Shown here piece by piece: positions 6,957-13,711 of a stretch of DNA of 13,932 nt. The stretch's first letter is position 1; each line of letters starts with the position of its first letter. Position numbers and translations under genes: made by a program. The DNA comes from an uncultured Anaerolineae bacterium (lineage in GTDB: Bacteria; Chloroflexota; Anaerolineae; B4-G1; DUEL01). A model generated the notes under the pieces. That model was not told where the DNA came from and searched no databases. It saw only the letters and a list, made by a program, of their open reading frames with translations. Location: positions 1 to 13,932 of the forward strand of contig CALDFY010000085.1 of the NCBI GenBank assembly GCA_937942115.1, given 5' to 3'.

Positions 6957-7973
6957 ATGTCTGCAGACCTGGCGATTGAAACCCACCATCTGGGGCGTAT
7001 CTACACCATCCGCAACCGGCGGGAGCGGCGCATCCGCAAAGAGATTGTCGCCCTGCAGGATGTGAACCTGGAGGTGCCGCGCGGCGAACTCTTCGGCCTT
7101 CTGGGCCCCAACGGCGCCGGGAAGACGACGCTCATCAAGATTCTGACCACCCTGCTGGCCCCCACTACCGGCTGGGCGCGGGTCGCCGGGTACGACGTGG
7201 TGCGGGAACCCCAGAAAATCCGTCCCCGTATCAACATGGTCTCCGGCGGCGAGACCTCCGGCTACGGCCTGCTCACGGTGCGGGAGAACCTCTGGATGTT
7301 CGCCCAATTCTACGGCCTCCCCTCCCGGGAGGCGAACCGCCGCATTGAGGATTTGCTGCGCCGCATCGGCCTGGCCGACCGTATCCATACCAAATCTTCT
7401 GACCTCTCCACCGGCCTGCGCCAGAAGATGAACATCGTCCGGGGATTCCTCACCGACCCGGAGATTCTCTTCCTGGACGAGCCGACGCTGGGGCTGGATG
7501 TGAACGCCGCGCGGGATGTCCGGCAGTTCATCCGGGAGTGGATGGACGCCCATCCCGACCGCACCGTCCTCCTGACCACGCACTATATGGTGGAGGCCGA
7601 CGAACTCTGCGACCGGGTCGCCATTATCAGCCAGGGGCGGGTGCTGGCCTGCGATTCCCCTGAGGCACTGAAGCGCCGCCTCCGGCGGGAGGCGCTCTTT
7701 GACATAGAAATTACCGCCCCCAACGGCCTGACGGCGGCGGCCCTGGAGGCCCTTCCCGGTGTCCGCAAGGCAGTGCTGAGCGACGCAGACGGCGGCGCGC
7801 TGCTGAAGTTGGTCCTGGCGGAGGATTCCGCCCTGCCCGGCGTCATCGGCGTCCTGACCGAGCGCGCGGTCCGGGTCCGCCACTTGACCAAGCGGGAGCC
7901 GACGCTGGAGGACGTGTTCGTGGAGTTGGTAGGACGCCCGCTGGCGGAGGAGGAGGGCCGGGATGAACCGTGA
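6957..7973 (+). CDS. ABC-2 exporter ATP-binding subunit
   Basis: 338 residues from the ATG at 6957, which has GAGGAG 4 nt upstream; a TTG four codons earlier overlaps that SD and was not chosen. Walker A GPNGAGKTT (50-58), signature LSTGLRQ (150-156, a variant of LSGGQ), Walker B ILFLDEPTLGLD (170-181), switch H209 in TTHYMVEADE. After about residue 245 comes the extra domain of DrrA/NatA-type exporters, ending in PTLEDVFVELVG (315-326). The Q-loop region (about 91-108, RINMVSGGETSGYGLLTV) has no glutamine. It powers the two membrane proteins encoded next; the stop overlaps the following gene by 11 nt. Substrate unknown: such sets export drugs, lipids, polysaccharides or peptides. Confidence 0.95.
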   Translation: MSADLAIETHHLGRIYTIRNRRERRIRKEIVALQDVNLEVPRGELFGLLGPNGAGKTTLIKILTTLLAPTTGWARVAGYDVVREPQKIRPRINMVSGGETSGYGLLTVRENLWMFAQFYGLPSREANRRIEDLLRRIGLADRIHTKSSDLSTGLRQKMNIVRGFLTDPEILFLDEPTLGLDVNAARDVRQFIREWMDAHPDRTVLLTTHYMVEADELCDRVAIISQGRVLACDSPEALKRRLRREALFDIEITAPNGLTAAALEALPGVRKAVLSDADGGALLKLVLAEDSALPGVIGVLTERAVRVRHLTKREPTLEDVFVELVGRPLAEEEGRDEP

Positions 7974-8820
7974 GGCCCGCCCCTTCCTCCCGCCCGTCCC
8001 CAAAGCCAGTGGCTGGCGCCTGTTCCTGAAGACGGTGGTCGCCCGGGCCTACCCTCGCGTCATCGGCCAGCAGCGGGAACGGTCGTGGATTTTCTTTGAC
8101 GTCTTCCTCTCCATTCTGGCCGTCTCCGCCTACGTCTTCGTCTACCGGGCCATCGGGGCGCCGGAAGAGTACGTGGGCTTCGTCGTCGTCGGTGGCGCGA
8201 TGACCGCCTTCTGGCTCAACGTCCTCTGGAGTATGTCCAGCCAACTCTACTGGGAGAAAGAATCCGGCAACCTGGCCCTCTACATTATGGCCCCCAACTC
8301 TATGATGGCCGTCCTGCTGGGGATGGCCCTGGGCGGCATCATCGCCACGGCGCTCCGCGCGGGGGCCATCCTCCTGGTCGGCAGCCTGATCTTTCATGTC
8401 CATTATACGGTGGGGAGTCTCCCGGCCCTGATCGCTGTCTTTGTCCTCACCCTGGCCGCCCTCTACGGGCTGGGGATGATGAGCGCGTCCCTCTTCCTGC
8501 TGTGGGGGCGGGAAGCGTGGCATCTGGCGAACCTGGCCCAGGAACCGATCTATCTTCTCTCCGGATTCTATTTTCCGGTCAAGAACCTGGGATTCTGGGT
8601 GGCGGTAGGGGCTTCCATTATCCCGCTGACACTGGGGCTGGACGCGATGCGGCAACTGCTCTTCCCTTCCGGCGCTGCGCTGGGGTTTCTCTCGGTCCCG
8701 GTGGAGGTCGGCGTGCTGGCGGTCCTGTGCGTCCTCTTTCTGGCCGCCGCGCGCGGGCTGCTGGGGTATATGGAGCGGGTCGCCGTCCGAGAGGGACGGC
8801 TGCTGGAGAGCCGGAGATGA
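7963..8820 (+). CDS. ABC-2 type exporter permease, first subunit
   Basis: 285 residues with about six membrane helices in the ABC-2 pattern: a cytoplasmic N-terminus with a basic stretch, then hydrophobic segments at about 45-61, 68-90, 113-139, 150-180, 205-225 and 240-262. The line LANLAQEPIYLLSGFYFPVKNL (about 190-211) is the typical segment before the last helix pair, where a Gly-Phe-Pro-rich turn precedes an outer loop. The ATG at 7963 lies inside the end of the ATPase gene and the TGA overlaps the next ATG (ATGA at 8817-8820), so all three are translated together. It is distinct in sequence from the second permease, which points to a heterodimeric channel. Confidence 0.92.
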   Translation: MNREARPFLPPVPKASGWRLFLKTVVARAYPRVIGQQRERSWIFFDVFLSILAVSAYVFVYRAIGAPEEYVGFVVVGGAMTAFWLNVLWSMSSQLYWEKESGNLALYIMAPNSMMAVLLGMALGGIIATALRAGAILLVGSLIFHVHYTVGSLPALIAVFVLTLAALYGLGMMSASLFLLWGREAWHLANLAQEPIYLLSGFYFPVKNLGFWVAVGASIIPLTLGLDAMRQLLFPSGAALGFLSVPVEVGVLAVLCVLFLAAARGLLGYMERVAVREGRLLESRR

Positions 8821-9707
8821 GCCGGAACGTCTACTCGTCCGCTTCCTTCAGGGAGAGATGGGCTGCTGCCTGGCGGTCGTTCCGCGTCGCCACGTGGCTG
8901 GGATGGCAGATTGAGTCCAACTGGACCGACCCCTTCCTGTTTGCCGTCTACTCTATGGTGAAGCCGCTGGCCTCGGCGGCCATCCTGGTGGTGATGTACG
9001 GTGTCATCACGAACGGCCAGTTCCAGCACCCCATCTTCCCGTACATCTACCTGGGGAACGCGTTCTACATCTACGTCGGCGCAGTGATGACGGGGGTCTC
9101 CTGGGCGGTGATAGACGACCGGGAGCACTACCGGACGTTGAAGTACATCTACGTCGCCCCCATCCGTATCCCCGCGTACTGGCTGGGGCGGGGGGTGGCC
9201 CGTTTCCTGACCGGCTCCTTCGCCGTCCTCATCACTCTGGCCGCCGGGGTGCTCTTTCTCCACGTGCCGTTCCATCCCGCCCGGGTGAACTGGCCCCTCT
9301 TCCTGCTCTCGCTGACGCTGGGGGTGGTGATGCTGGCGCTGATGGGGCTGGTGCTGGCCAGCATCAGCCTGATGATTGCCCATCACTTTTTCCTCATTGG
9401 CGAGGCGGTGGCAGGCGCGCTCTACCTGCTCAGCGGGGCCATCTTCCCGCTGGAAGTCCTTCCGCCGTGGCTGCGGCCATTGGGGTTCGCAATGCCCATC
9501 ACCTACTGGCTGGAACTGATCCGCCGTTCCCTGCTGGGGGACGTCGCGCGCGGCTTTCCCACCCTCTCCGGTTTCACGAACGGCCAGCTCCTGGGCATCC
9601 TGGCGGGCCTGTCCGTCCTCTTTGGGCTGATGGCGGCCGTCGCCTTCCGCCTGTGCGACCGTCAGGCCCGGGAGAAGGGCCTGATAGACCAGACGACGAA
9701 CTATTGA
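8817..9707 (+). CDS. ABC-2 type exporter permease, second subunit
   Basis: 296 residues from the ATG in the ATGA overlap at 8817; the frame is open further back only through the previous gene. Six hydrophobic segments at about 42-64, 74-98, 128-150, 160-190, 195-215 and 262-284. EAVAGALYLLSGAIFPLEVLPP (about 197-218) carries the same LLSG-x-FP motif as in the first permease. PITYWLELIRRSLLG (about 228-242) is also typical of ABC-2 membrane subunits. It is the last gene of the exporter operon; the convergent deacetylase gene begins 204 bp beyond, across a composite inverted repeat. Partner of the first permease in an exporter of unknown substrate. Confidence 0.92.
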   Translation: MSRNVYSSASFRERWAAAWRSFRVATWLGWQIESNWTDPFLFAVYSMVKPLASAAILVVMYGVITNGQFQHPIFPYIYLGNAFYIYVGAVMTGVSWAVIDDREHYRTLKYIYVAPIRIPAYWLGRGVARFLTGSFAVLITLAAGVLFLHVPFHPARVNWPLFLLSLTLGVVMLALMGLVLASISLMIAHHFFLIGEAVAGALYLLSGAIFPLEVLPPWLRPLGFAMPITYWLELIRRSLLGDVARGFPTLSGFTNGQLLGILAGLSVLFGLMAAVAFRLCDRQAREKGLIDQTTNY

Positions 9708-9718
9708 TGTAACTATTT

Positions 9719-9910
9719 GGCCTCACCCCTCCCCCAGCCCGAAGGGAGATTGCTTAAAAGTTAAGGCAAGGCAATAAACCACCAAGACACAAAGGCACAA
9801 AGGGTCTAAAGGGTGAAAAAGGGAGAAATTTTTCCGTTTCTTGGTGTCTTTGTGCCTTCGGGGTGACTTTTTAGGCGCCCTCCCGAAGGGACGGGGGAGG
9901 GGGGAGGCTG
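9719..9910. repeat. Composite inverted repeat between convergent genes
   Basis: The 204-bp gap holds nested arms. The outer arm GCCTCACCCCTCCCCC (from 9719) matches, in inverse and with few differences, the block ending near 9910. The inner arm GACACAAAGGCACAAAG (9786-9802) pairs with 9840-9856 at 14 of 17 positions. The centre is A/T-rich (GAAATTTTTCC). It could serve as a two-way terminator for the exporter and deacetylase genes. The cacaaag words recur at 13800-13826, so it belongs to a dispersed repeat family. Confidence 0.65.
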
Positions 9911-9911
9911 A

Positions 9912-10856
9912 TTACGGCCCCTCCAGTTTGGCGACGAAACTCTCCAGCGTGTCGGAGCCGCGAATGCGGATGCGGTGGAGGGTGTAGAGGTTTTCGCGGG
10001 TGTGAATGCGGCCGTACTCCGTCGTCACCGCGCCCCAGTACCCGGCGGAGCGCACCACGGCGATCACATCGGCGTCGTACTGCCCGGATGGGTAGCAGAA
10101 GAAGCGCACCGGATGACCGGTGTGGTACTCCACCGCCTCCTTGATCCCCAGAATCTGGTAGACCAGAAACTCGTAGGACTTCCCGCGCAGGTCCACGTGG
10201 TCCCGTCCGTGCCCCTGAATCTCCATCCCGGCGTCCGCCATCTCCTTCATCATCCCCCAGTCCAGATACAGGGGGCTCCCGTAGTGGGCGGGGGTCGCCA
10301 GGACGAAGAACGTCCCCACGAACCCGTATTTCTGCAACAGAGGGAAGACGACCGTATAGGCGTCCCGGTAGCCGTCGTCAAAGGTCAGGATGACGGGCTT
10401 CTCCGGCAGGGGGCGCCCCTCCGTCAGGTGGAGGTACAGGTCGGTCAGGGTGATGGTGTGGTATCCGGCTTCGGCCAGGTACTGCAACTGGGCCTCAAAC
10501 ATTTCGGGGCGGACGGTCAGGTCCCGCCGGATGCGGTCTGCGTTCGGCGGCAGGTCCTCCACGTAGTGATACATCAGGATGGGGACCTCGGCGAACTCCG
10601 GCAGGGGGCCGGGGGTTGGGGTGGGCGTCGGGGTCGGGGTGGGGATGGGCGTCGGCGTTGGCGTCGGAGTGGGGGTCGGCGTGGGTGTGGGCGATGGAGT
10701 GAAGGTGGGCGGGACGGATGTCGCCGTCGGTGACGGTGAGGGAGTGGGAAACAGATATTTCAGGGAAACGGGGGGCAAGCGGGCGACAAACAAGGTCACC
10801 GCCGCCAGCACGCCGACGGGGAACAGGAAACGGGTCAGCCAGGAGGCACGCGCCAT
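9912..10856 (-). CDS. Membrane-anchored polysaccharide deacetylase (NodB/CE4 family)
   Basis: 314 residues. N-terminal membrane anchor or uncleaved signal (about 8-26), then a Thr-Pro-rich linker (about 37-84), then the catalytic domain outside the cell. The CE4 motifs are all present: TFDDG (158-162, catalytic and metal-binding D160/D161), HGRDH (216-220, the HxxxH metal pair), RFFCYPSGQYD (251-261) and LHRIRI (293-298). VPILMYHYV (91-99) is the usual opening strand. The enzyme removes acetyl groups from N-acetylated sugars in peptidoglycan, chitin-like or exopolysaccharide chains; the exact substrate cannot be told. It is convergent to the exporter and lies downstream of the DUF4870-type gene on the same strand, 97 nt away. 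No good SD precedes the ATG. Confidence 0.94.
   Translation of the reverse strand: MARASWLTRFLFPVGVLAAVTLFVARLPPVSLKYLFPTPSPSPTATSVPPTFTPSPTPTPTPTPTPTPTPIPTPTPTPTPTPGPLPEFAEVPILMYHYVEDLPPNADRIRRDLTVRPEMFEAQLQYLAEAGYHTITLTDLYLHLTEGRPLPEKPVILTFDDGYRDAYTVVFPLLQKYGFVGTFFVLATPAHYGSPLYLDWGMMKEMADAGMEIQGHGRDHVDLRGKSYEFLVYQILGIKEAVEYHTGHPVRFFCYPSGQYDADVIAVVRSAGYWGAVTTEYGRIHTRENLYTLHRIRIRGSDTLESFVAKLEGP
10605..10699 (-). repeat. Thr-Pro codon repeat inside the deacetylase gene
   Basis: A run of six-base ACx-CCx units encodes alternating Thr-Pro over residues 53-84, with one Ile and small third-base changes. It makes an extended, probably surface-spanning linker. Such runs change length readily by slippage. 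Confidence 0.85.
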
Positions 10857-10953
10857 TGATCAGCCGATAGCCGATAGCCAGGGGCCGATAGCCGGTAGCC
10901 GACAGCAGAGGCGGCAGGCCGCCAACTACCGGCTACTGGCTCACCCCTACCGG
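10857..10953. repeat. Low-complexity GCCGATA-word repeat between genes
   Basis: The 97-nt gap is built of variants of GCCGATA and GCCGGTA (GCCGATAGCCGATAGCC, then GGCCGATAGCCGGTAGCC), ending in TACCGGCTACTGG, which is partly inverted relative to the first part. No gene and no clear SD for the deacetylase are seen in it. Confidence 0.65.
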
Positions 10954-11280
10954 CTAAATCCACCCCTGCTTCTTGCAGAAGTCGGTCAGGAAGGGGATGG
11001 TGACCCACTGGCCCTGGTAGGACTGGATGGCCAGGATGATGACGTAGACCAGCCAGGCGACGCCGATGATGCAGCCGACGAAGATGAAGCTGAGGACCAG
11101 TGAGAGTACCCAGCCAACGACTGCCAGGGCCAGGGACTGGACGGCGTTGTAGCGGATGAAGGGGCGGGACTTCTTGTCTTCCATCAGTAGGGCGATGAGG
11201 GCGACAATCCAGATGAGCCATGAGAGAAGGGCCCACAGTTTGTCGTCCTGAGTGACCTCTCCGTATCCTGCCTCGGCCAT
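10954..11280 (-). CDS. DUF4870-type small membrane protein
   Basis: 108 residues from the ATG at 11280, with AAGGAGA 8 nt upstream; the open frame further back crosses the promoter and was not used. The protein begins MAEAGYGEVTQDDKLWALLSW, then has three hydrophobic segments (about 16-33, 46-70, 71-87). The line between the first two, SRPFIRYNAVQSLAL (38-52), is the hallmark of the DUF4870/Tic20-like family of small integral membrane proteins. The end is FCKKQGWI. The family has no firmly established function in bacteria that I know of. It has its own consensus promoter and may be co-transcribed with the deacetylase 97 nt downstream. Confidence 0.88.
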   Translation of the reverse strand: MAEAGYGEVTQDDKLWALLSWLIWIVALIALLMEDKKSRPFIRYNAVQSLALAVVGWVLSLVLSFIFVGCIIGVAWLVYVIILAIQSYQGQWVTIPFLTDFCKKQGWI

Positions 11281-11326
11281 GGGGGTTCTCCTTTCTGGAA
11301 AAATTGGGGGAAACGGTAACATCTTG

Positions 11327-11354
11327 ATTATAAAGCCTCTGACGGATTTGTCAA
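11327..11354 (-). promoter_or_regulatory. Consensus sigma-70 promoter of the DUF4870-type gene
   Basis: On the minus strand TTGACA (11354-11349) and TATAAT (11332-11327) are 16 bp apart, both perfect. Transcription would start about 40 nt before the ATG at 11280. It is divergent from the pheS leader promoter and shares the extended word TTGACAAATCCG with it. Confidence 0.88.
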
Positions 11355-11387
11355 ATCGCGCTGCGCCAGCGGGCGCCGGAGACGTCC

Positions 11388-11416
11388 TTGACAAATCCGC
11401 TATTCCGGGGCATAAT
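11388..11416 (+). promoter_or_regulatory. Sigma-70 promoter of the pheS T-box leader
   Basis: TTGACA (11388-11393) and CATAAT (11411-11416) are 17 bp apart. Transcription would start near 11423, about 40 nt before Stem I of the T-box and about 670 nt before the pheS start. Confidence 0.85.
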
Positions 11417-11541
11417 TTGGGCCAACGGCGAGGCCCGCCGCTACGACAATTGATCCCACCAAAGGCGACGACGGAGAGGAGTAGGCGGAGGGATACCGAC
11501 AGGGAGGCAGGACCGGCCCCCGCTTGTGTGCGGAGTGCATA

Positions 11542-11694
11542 GTTCGCAGTTCGCCACGGAGCGCAGCGGCGTTTCAGACGGCACTCCACTTCGTTCCGTG
11601 CCTTACTACGAACATAGCACCGTTCGTAGTCAGCCACGCAGCACAGCGGAGTGGCGTTGTTCGTAGTCAGCCACGCAGCATAGCGGAGTGGCGT
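11542..11694 (+). repeat. Repeat hairpins inserted in the distal part of T-box Stem I
   Basis: Two 36-nt copies (11622-11657 and 11659-11694, period 37, one base different in the core) read GTTCGTAGTCAGCCACGCAG and onward. A degenerate copy lies at about 11542-11573. Each holds an imperfect hairpin (GCCAC with GTGGC). ACTACGAAC (11605-11613) is the inverse of GTTCGTAGT (11622-11630), and GGCAC/GTGCC (11580-11602) forms another hairpin. They lie inside the helix GGCAGGAC (11506-11513) with GTCCTGCC (11721-11728). Confidence 0.8.
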
Positions 11695-11772
11695 CTGCGC
11701 CTATCCCGGACCGACTGAGAGTCCTGCCCGGAGGAAGCCCGCCGAAGTTCGCTCCCGAGCCGACGGGTGAAC

Positions 11773-11864
11773 GGGTCTGGGTTGGTCCATTGGTATATTG
11801 GTAACCGGTATCCTGGTAGCCCCCTGACCATCTACCAATCCACCATCTACCAGCCCACCGACCC
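11773..11864 (+). repeat. Long hairpin of TGGTA/CTACC words between Stem I and antiterminator
   Basis: GGGTC-TGGG-T-TGGT (11773-11786) pairs with ACCA-G-CCCA-(CC)-GACCC (11849-11864) with one two-base bulge. ATTGGTA (11797-11803) pairs with TACCAAT (11833-11839), and TGGT (11814-11817) pairs with ACCA (11827-11830). It takes the place where other T-boxes have Stems II/III and looks like an inverted low-complexity repeat. Confidence 0.7.
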
Positions 11865-11980
11865 CAGTAGTCCGCTCCGCAAGCCCTGCGTTATCGGGGC
11901 AGCCGATCGCGCCTCCGGCGCTGTCGGCGCAACGAGGGGGTTCTTCCAGAACCAACCGGGGTGGTACCGCGGGAGTCCGG

Positions 11981-12017
11981 CGCTCTCGTCCCCAGGCGGG
12001 GCGAGGGCGTTTCTGTT
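11981..12017 (+). terminator. Intrinsic terminator of the T-box
   Basis: CGCTCTCGTCCC (11981-11992) pairs with GGGCGAGGGCG and its preceding G (11998-12009): 12 bp including two G-T pairs, with a 5-nt loop. It is followed by TTTCTGTT. Its 5' arm is the same strand the antiterminator needs. Confidence 0.88.
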
Positions 12018-12073
12018 ATGGACGACAGACCACAGACTATAGACGATGGACGACAGACCGCCGACTACGGACG
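12018..12073 (+). repeat. Two tandem 28-nt units before pheS
   Basis: ATGGACGACAGACC starts both units (12018 and 12046); the second halves differ (ACAGACTATAGACG and GCCGACTACGGACG). They fill the space between terminator and pheS SD. The second copy offers an in-frame ATG at 12046 that would add 15 residues to PheS, but without an SD. Confidence 0.75.
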
Positions 12074-12090
12074 AGGGACGGAGGAGAGCG

Positions 12091-13143
12091 ATGACGGAAT
12101 ACGCCCCACGAAACACGCCTCTGGAACAACTGGCCCAACTGGAGACGGAAGCCCTCCAGGCCCTGGAGCAGGTTCAGACGCCGGAGGACCTGGACCGGTG
12201 GTATCACACCTACCTGGGCCGGAAGGGCGCGCTGACGGCCATCCTGCGCTCGGTGGGAAGCCTGCCGCCGGAGGAGCGGCCTGCCGTCGGGGGGCGCGCC
12301 AACGAGGCCAAACGGCGACTGGAGGCCGCCTATGATGCCCGCGCCGAGGCCGTCCGTCAGGCCCAACTGGCGCGGGAACTGGAGGCCGGCGCCATAGACG
12401 TCACCCTGCCGGGCCGTCCGGTCGGGCCGGGCCATCTCCACATCACCACCCGCACCCTGCGCCAGATTTACGCCATCTTCGCCGAAATGGGCTTCCAGGT
12501 CTACGAAGCCCGGGACGTGGAGACCGATGAGATGAACTTCGGCCTGCTGAACATGCCGCCCCATCACCCCGCCCGGGAGATGTGGGACACCTTCTGGATC
12601 ACCGATGAGGTCCTCCTCCGCACCCACACTTCCCCCGGACAGATTCGGGTGATGCGGGAGCGGTATCCGGAGCCCATCCGAGTCATCCTCCCCGGCAAGT
12701 GCTACCGGTACGAGCAGATTACCGCCCGCTCCGAGCATCAGTTCTTCCAGGTGGAGGGCCTGGCAGTGGGCCGCCATATCACGATGACCGATCTCATCGG
12801 CACGCTGACTGCTTTCGCCCGCCGTTTCTACGGCGCCGAGCGGCGCATCCGCATTCGCGGCTCCTACTTCCCCTTCACCGAACCCAGCATTGAGGCCGAC
12901 ATAGATTGCATCCTCTGCGGCGGCAAGGGCTGCCGGGTCTGCAAATACTCCGGCTGGCTGGAGATTGCCGGCGCGGGGATGGTCCACCCCGTCGTCCTGG
13001 CCAACGGCGGTTACGACCCCAACGAGTGGTCCGGCTTCGCCTTCGGACTGGGCGTGGAGCGCCCCGCTATGCTGAAGTACGGGATTGACGACATCCGCCT
13101 CTTTTACGGCAACGACCTGCGCTTCCTGCAGCAATTTGGATGA
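12091..13143 (+). CDS. pheS: Phenylalanyl-tRNA synthetase alpha subunit
   Basis: 350 residues. Start chosen at the ATG at 12091 (MTEYAPRN), with GGAGGAG about 4 nt upstream; an ATG at 12046 lies in repeat DNA. The N-terminal helical pair (about 8-100) is the tRNA-binding coiled coil (YLGRKGALTAILRSVGSLP at 41-59 is typical). The class II core has HPAREMWDTFW (159-169), the motif 2 region FRYEQ-like CYRYEQITARSEHQFFQVEGL (204-224) and motif 3 GFAFGLGVERPAMLKYGIDD (315-334). A four-Cys knuckle C273/C276/C281/C284 is present, as in many PheS proteins of this subtype. It charges tRNA-Phe with phenylalanine as an alpha2-beta2 enzyme with PheT, encoded 704 nt downstream. Expression is controlled by the T-box before it. 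Confidence 0.98.
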   Translation: MTEYAPRNTPLEQLAQLETEALQALEQVQTPEDLDRWYHTYLGRKGALTAILRSVGSLPPEERPAVGGRANEAKRRLEAAYDARAEAVRQAQLARELEAGAIDVTLPGRPVGPGHLHITTRTLRQIYAIFAEMGFQVYEARDVETDEMNFGLLNMPPHHPAREMWDTFWITDEVLLRTHTSPGQIRVMRERYPEPIRVILPGKCYRYEQITARSEHQFFQVEGLAVGRHITMTDLIGTLTAFARRFYGAERRIRIRGSYFPFTEPSIEADIDCILCGGKGCRVCKYSGWLEIAGAGMVHPVVLANGGYDPNEWSGFAFGLGVERPAMLKYGIDDIRLFYGNDLRFLQQFG

Positions 13144-13150
13144 GTTGCCG

Positions 13151-13684
13151 ACTGCAAGTCAGCCTCTCTGAGCCTGCGGCCGGAGGACGGCCTGCGCCGT
13201 CCTTCCGGGAAGCGTCGGCGGAGGCCGACGCCCGGCCAGGGAGGCCGATTTCCAATCGGCGCTGACTGCAAGTCAGCCTCTCTGGGCCTGTGGCCGGAGG
13301 ACGGCCTGCGCCGTCCTTCGGGGAAGCGTCGGCGGAGGCCGACGCCCGGCGCAAAGCGTCCAGGGAGGCCGATTTCCAATCGGCGCTGACTGCAAGTCAG
13401 CCTCTCTAGGCCTGCGGCCGGAGGACGGCCTGCGCCGTCCTTCCGGGAAGCGTCGGCGGAGGCCGCCGCCCGGCGCGAAGCGTCCAGGGAGGCCGATTTC
13501 CAATCGGCGCCGACTGCAAGTCAGCCCCTTCGGGCCTGTGGCCGGAGGACGGCCTGCGCCGTCCTTCTGGGAAGCGTCGGCGGAGGCCGCCGCTCGGCGC
13601 GAAGCGTCCAGGGAGGCCGATTTCCAATCGGCGCCGACTGCAAGTCAGCCCCTCCGGGCCTGCGGCCGGAGGACGGCCTGCGCC
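13151..13684. repeat. Tandem 124-bp repeat array between pheS and pheT
   Basis: Units begin ACTGCAAGTCAGCC at 13151 (114 bp, lacking a 10-bp GCGCAAAGCG-like piece), 13265, 13389 and 13513 (124 bp each), plus a 48-bp partial unit at 13637. Each unit contains GGACGGC-CTGC-GCCGTCC (with CCGGA/TCCGG outside), GCGTCGGC-GGAG-GCCGACGC and GCCGATT-TCC-AATCGGC hairpins. In units 3 and 4 the second hairpin reads GCCGCCGC and loses one pair. The array starts 7 nt after the pheS stop. No spacers, so it is not a CRISPR array; 124 is not a multiple of three, so it is not a coding repeat. Confidence 0.95.
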
Positions 13685-13711
13685 CCTCATCCCTCCCCTG
13701 GCCCTTCGGGC

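Larger units (their letters stand above)
11464..12017 (+). ncRNA. T-box riboswitch (Phe, UUC specifier) controlling pheS
   Basis: Senses uncharged tRNA-Phe and decides between termination and read-through. Stem I base GGC (11464-11466) pairs with GCC (11759-11761). A kink-turn-like GACGAC/CGA and GGAG (11473-11476) with CTCC (11752-11755) lead to the specifier loop: AGGAGTA on the 5' side and GAAGTTCG on the 3' side, with codon TTC at 11748-11750. GGCGG (11484-11488) with CCGCC (11739-11743) closes above it. Antiterminator: GGGG-TGGTACC-GCG (11958-11971) with CGT-CCCC (11987-11993). The bulge starts TGGT, which fits ACCA of a tRNA with discriminator A. The CGTCCCC strand is shared with the terminator, so the two are exclusive. 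Unusually, Stem I carries about 207 extra nt of repeats. Pairings were worked out by eye. Confidence 0.92.

Noticed and set aside
6807..8003. Minus-strand open frame of 398 codons opposite the exporter ATPase
   Set aside because: Antisense shadow; the plus-strand gene has all ATPase motifs.
12046..12090. PheS start at the ATG at 12046
   Set aside because: The 15 extra residues come from a tandem repeat and no SD precedes it; the ATG at 12091 has GGAGGAG.
13151..13684. Tandem array as a CRISPR
   Set aside because: Units are contiguous with no unique spacers, and the unit length of 124 bp is far beyond CRISPR repeats.
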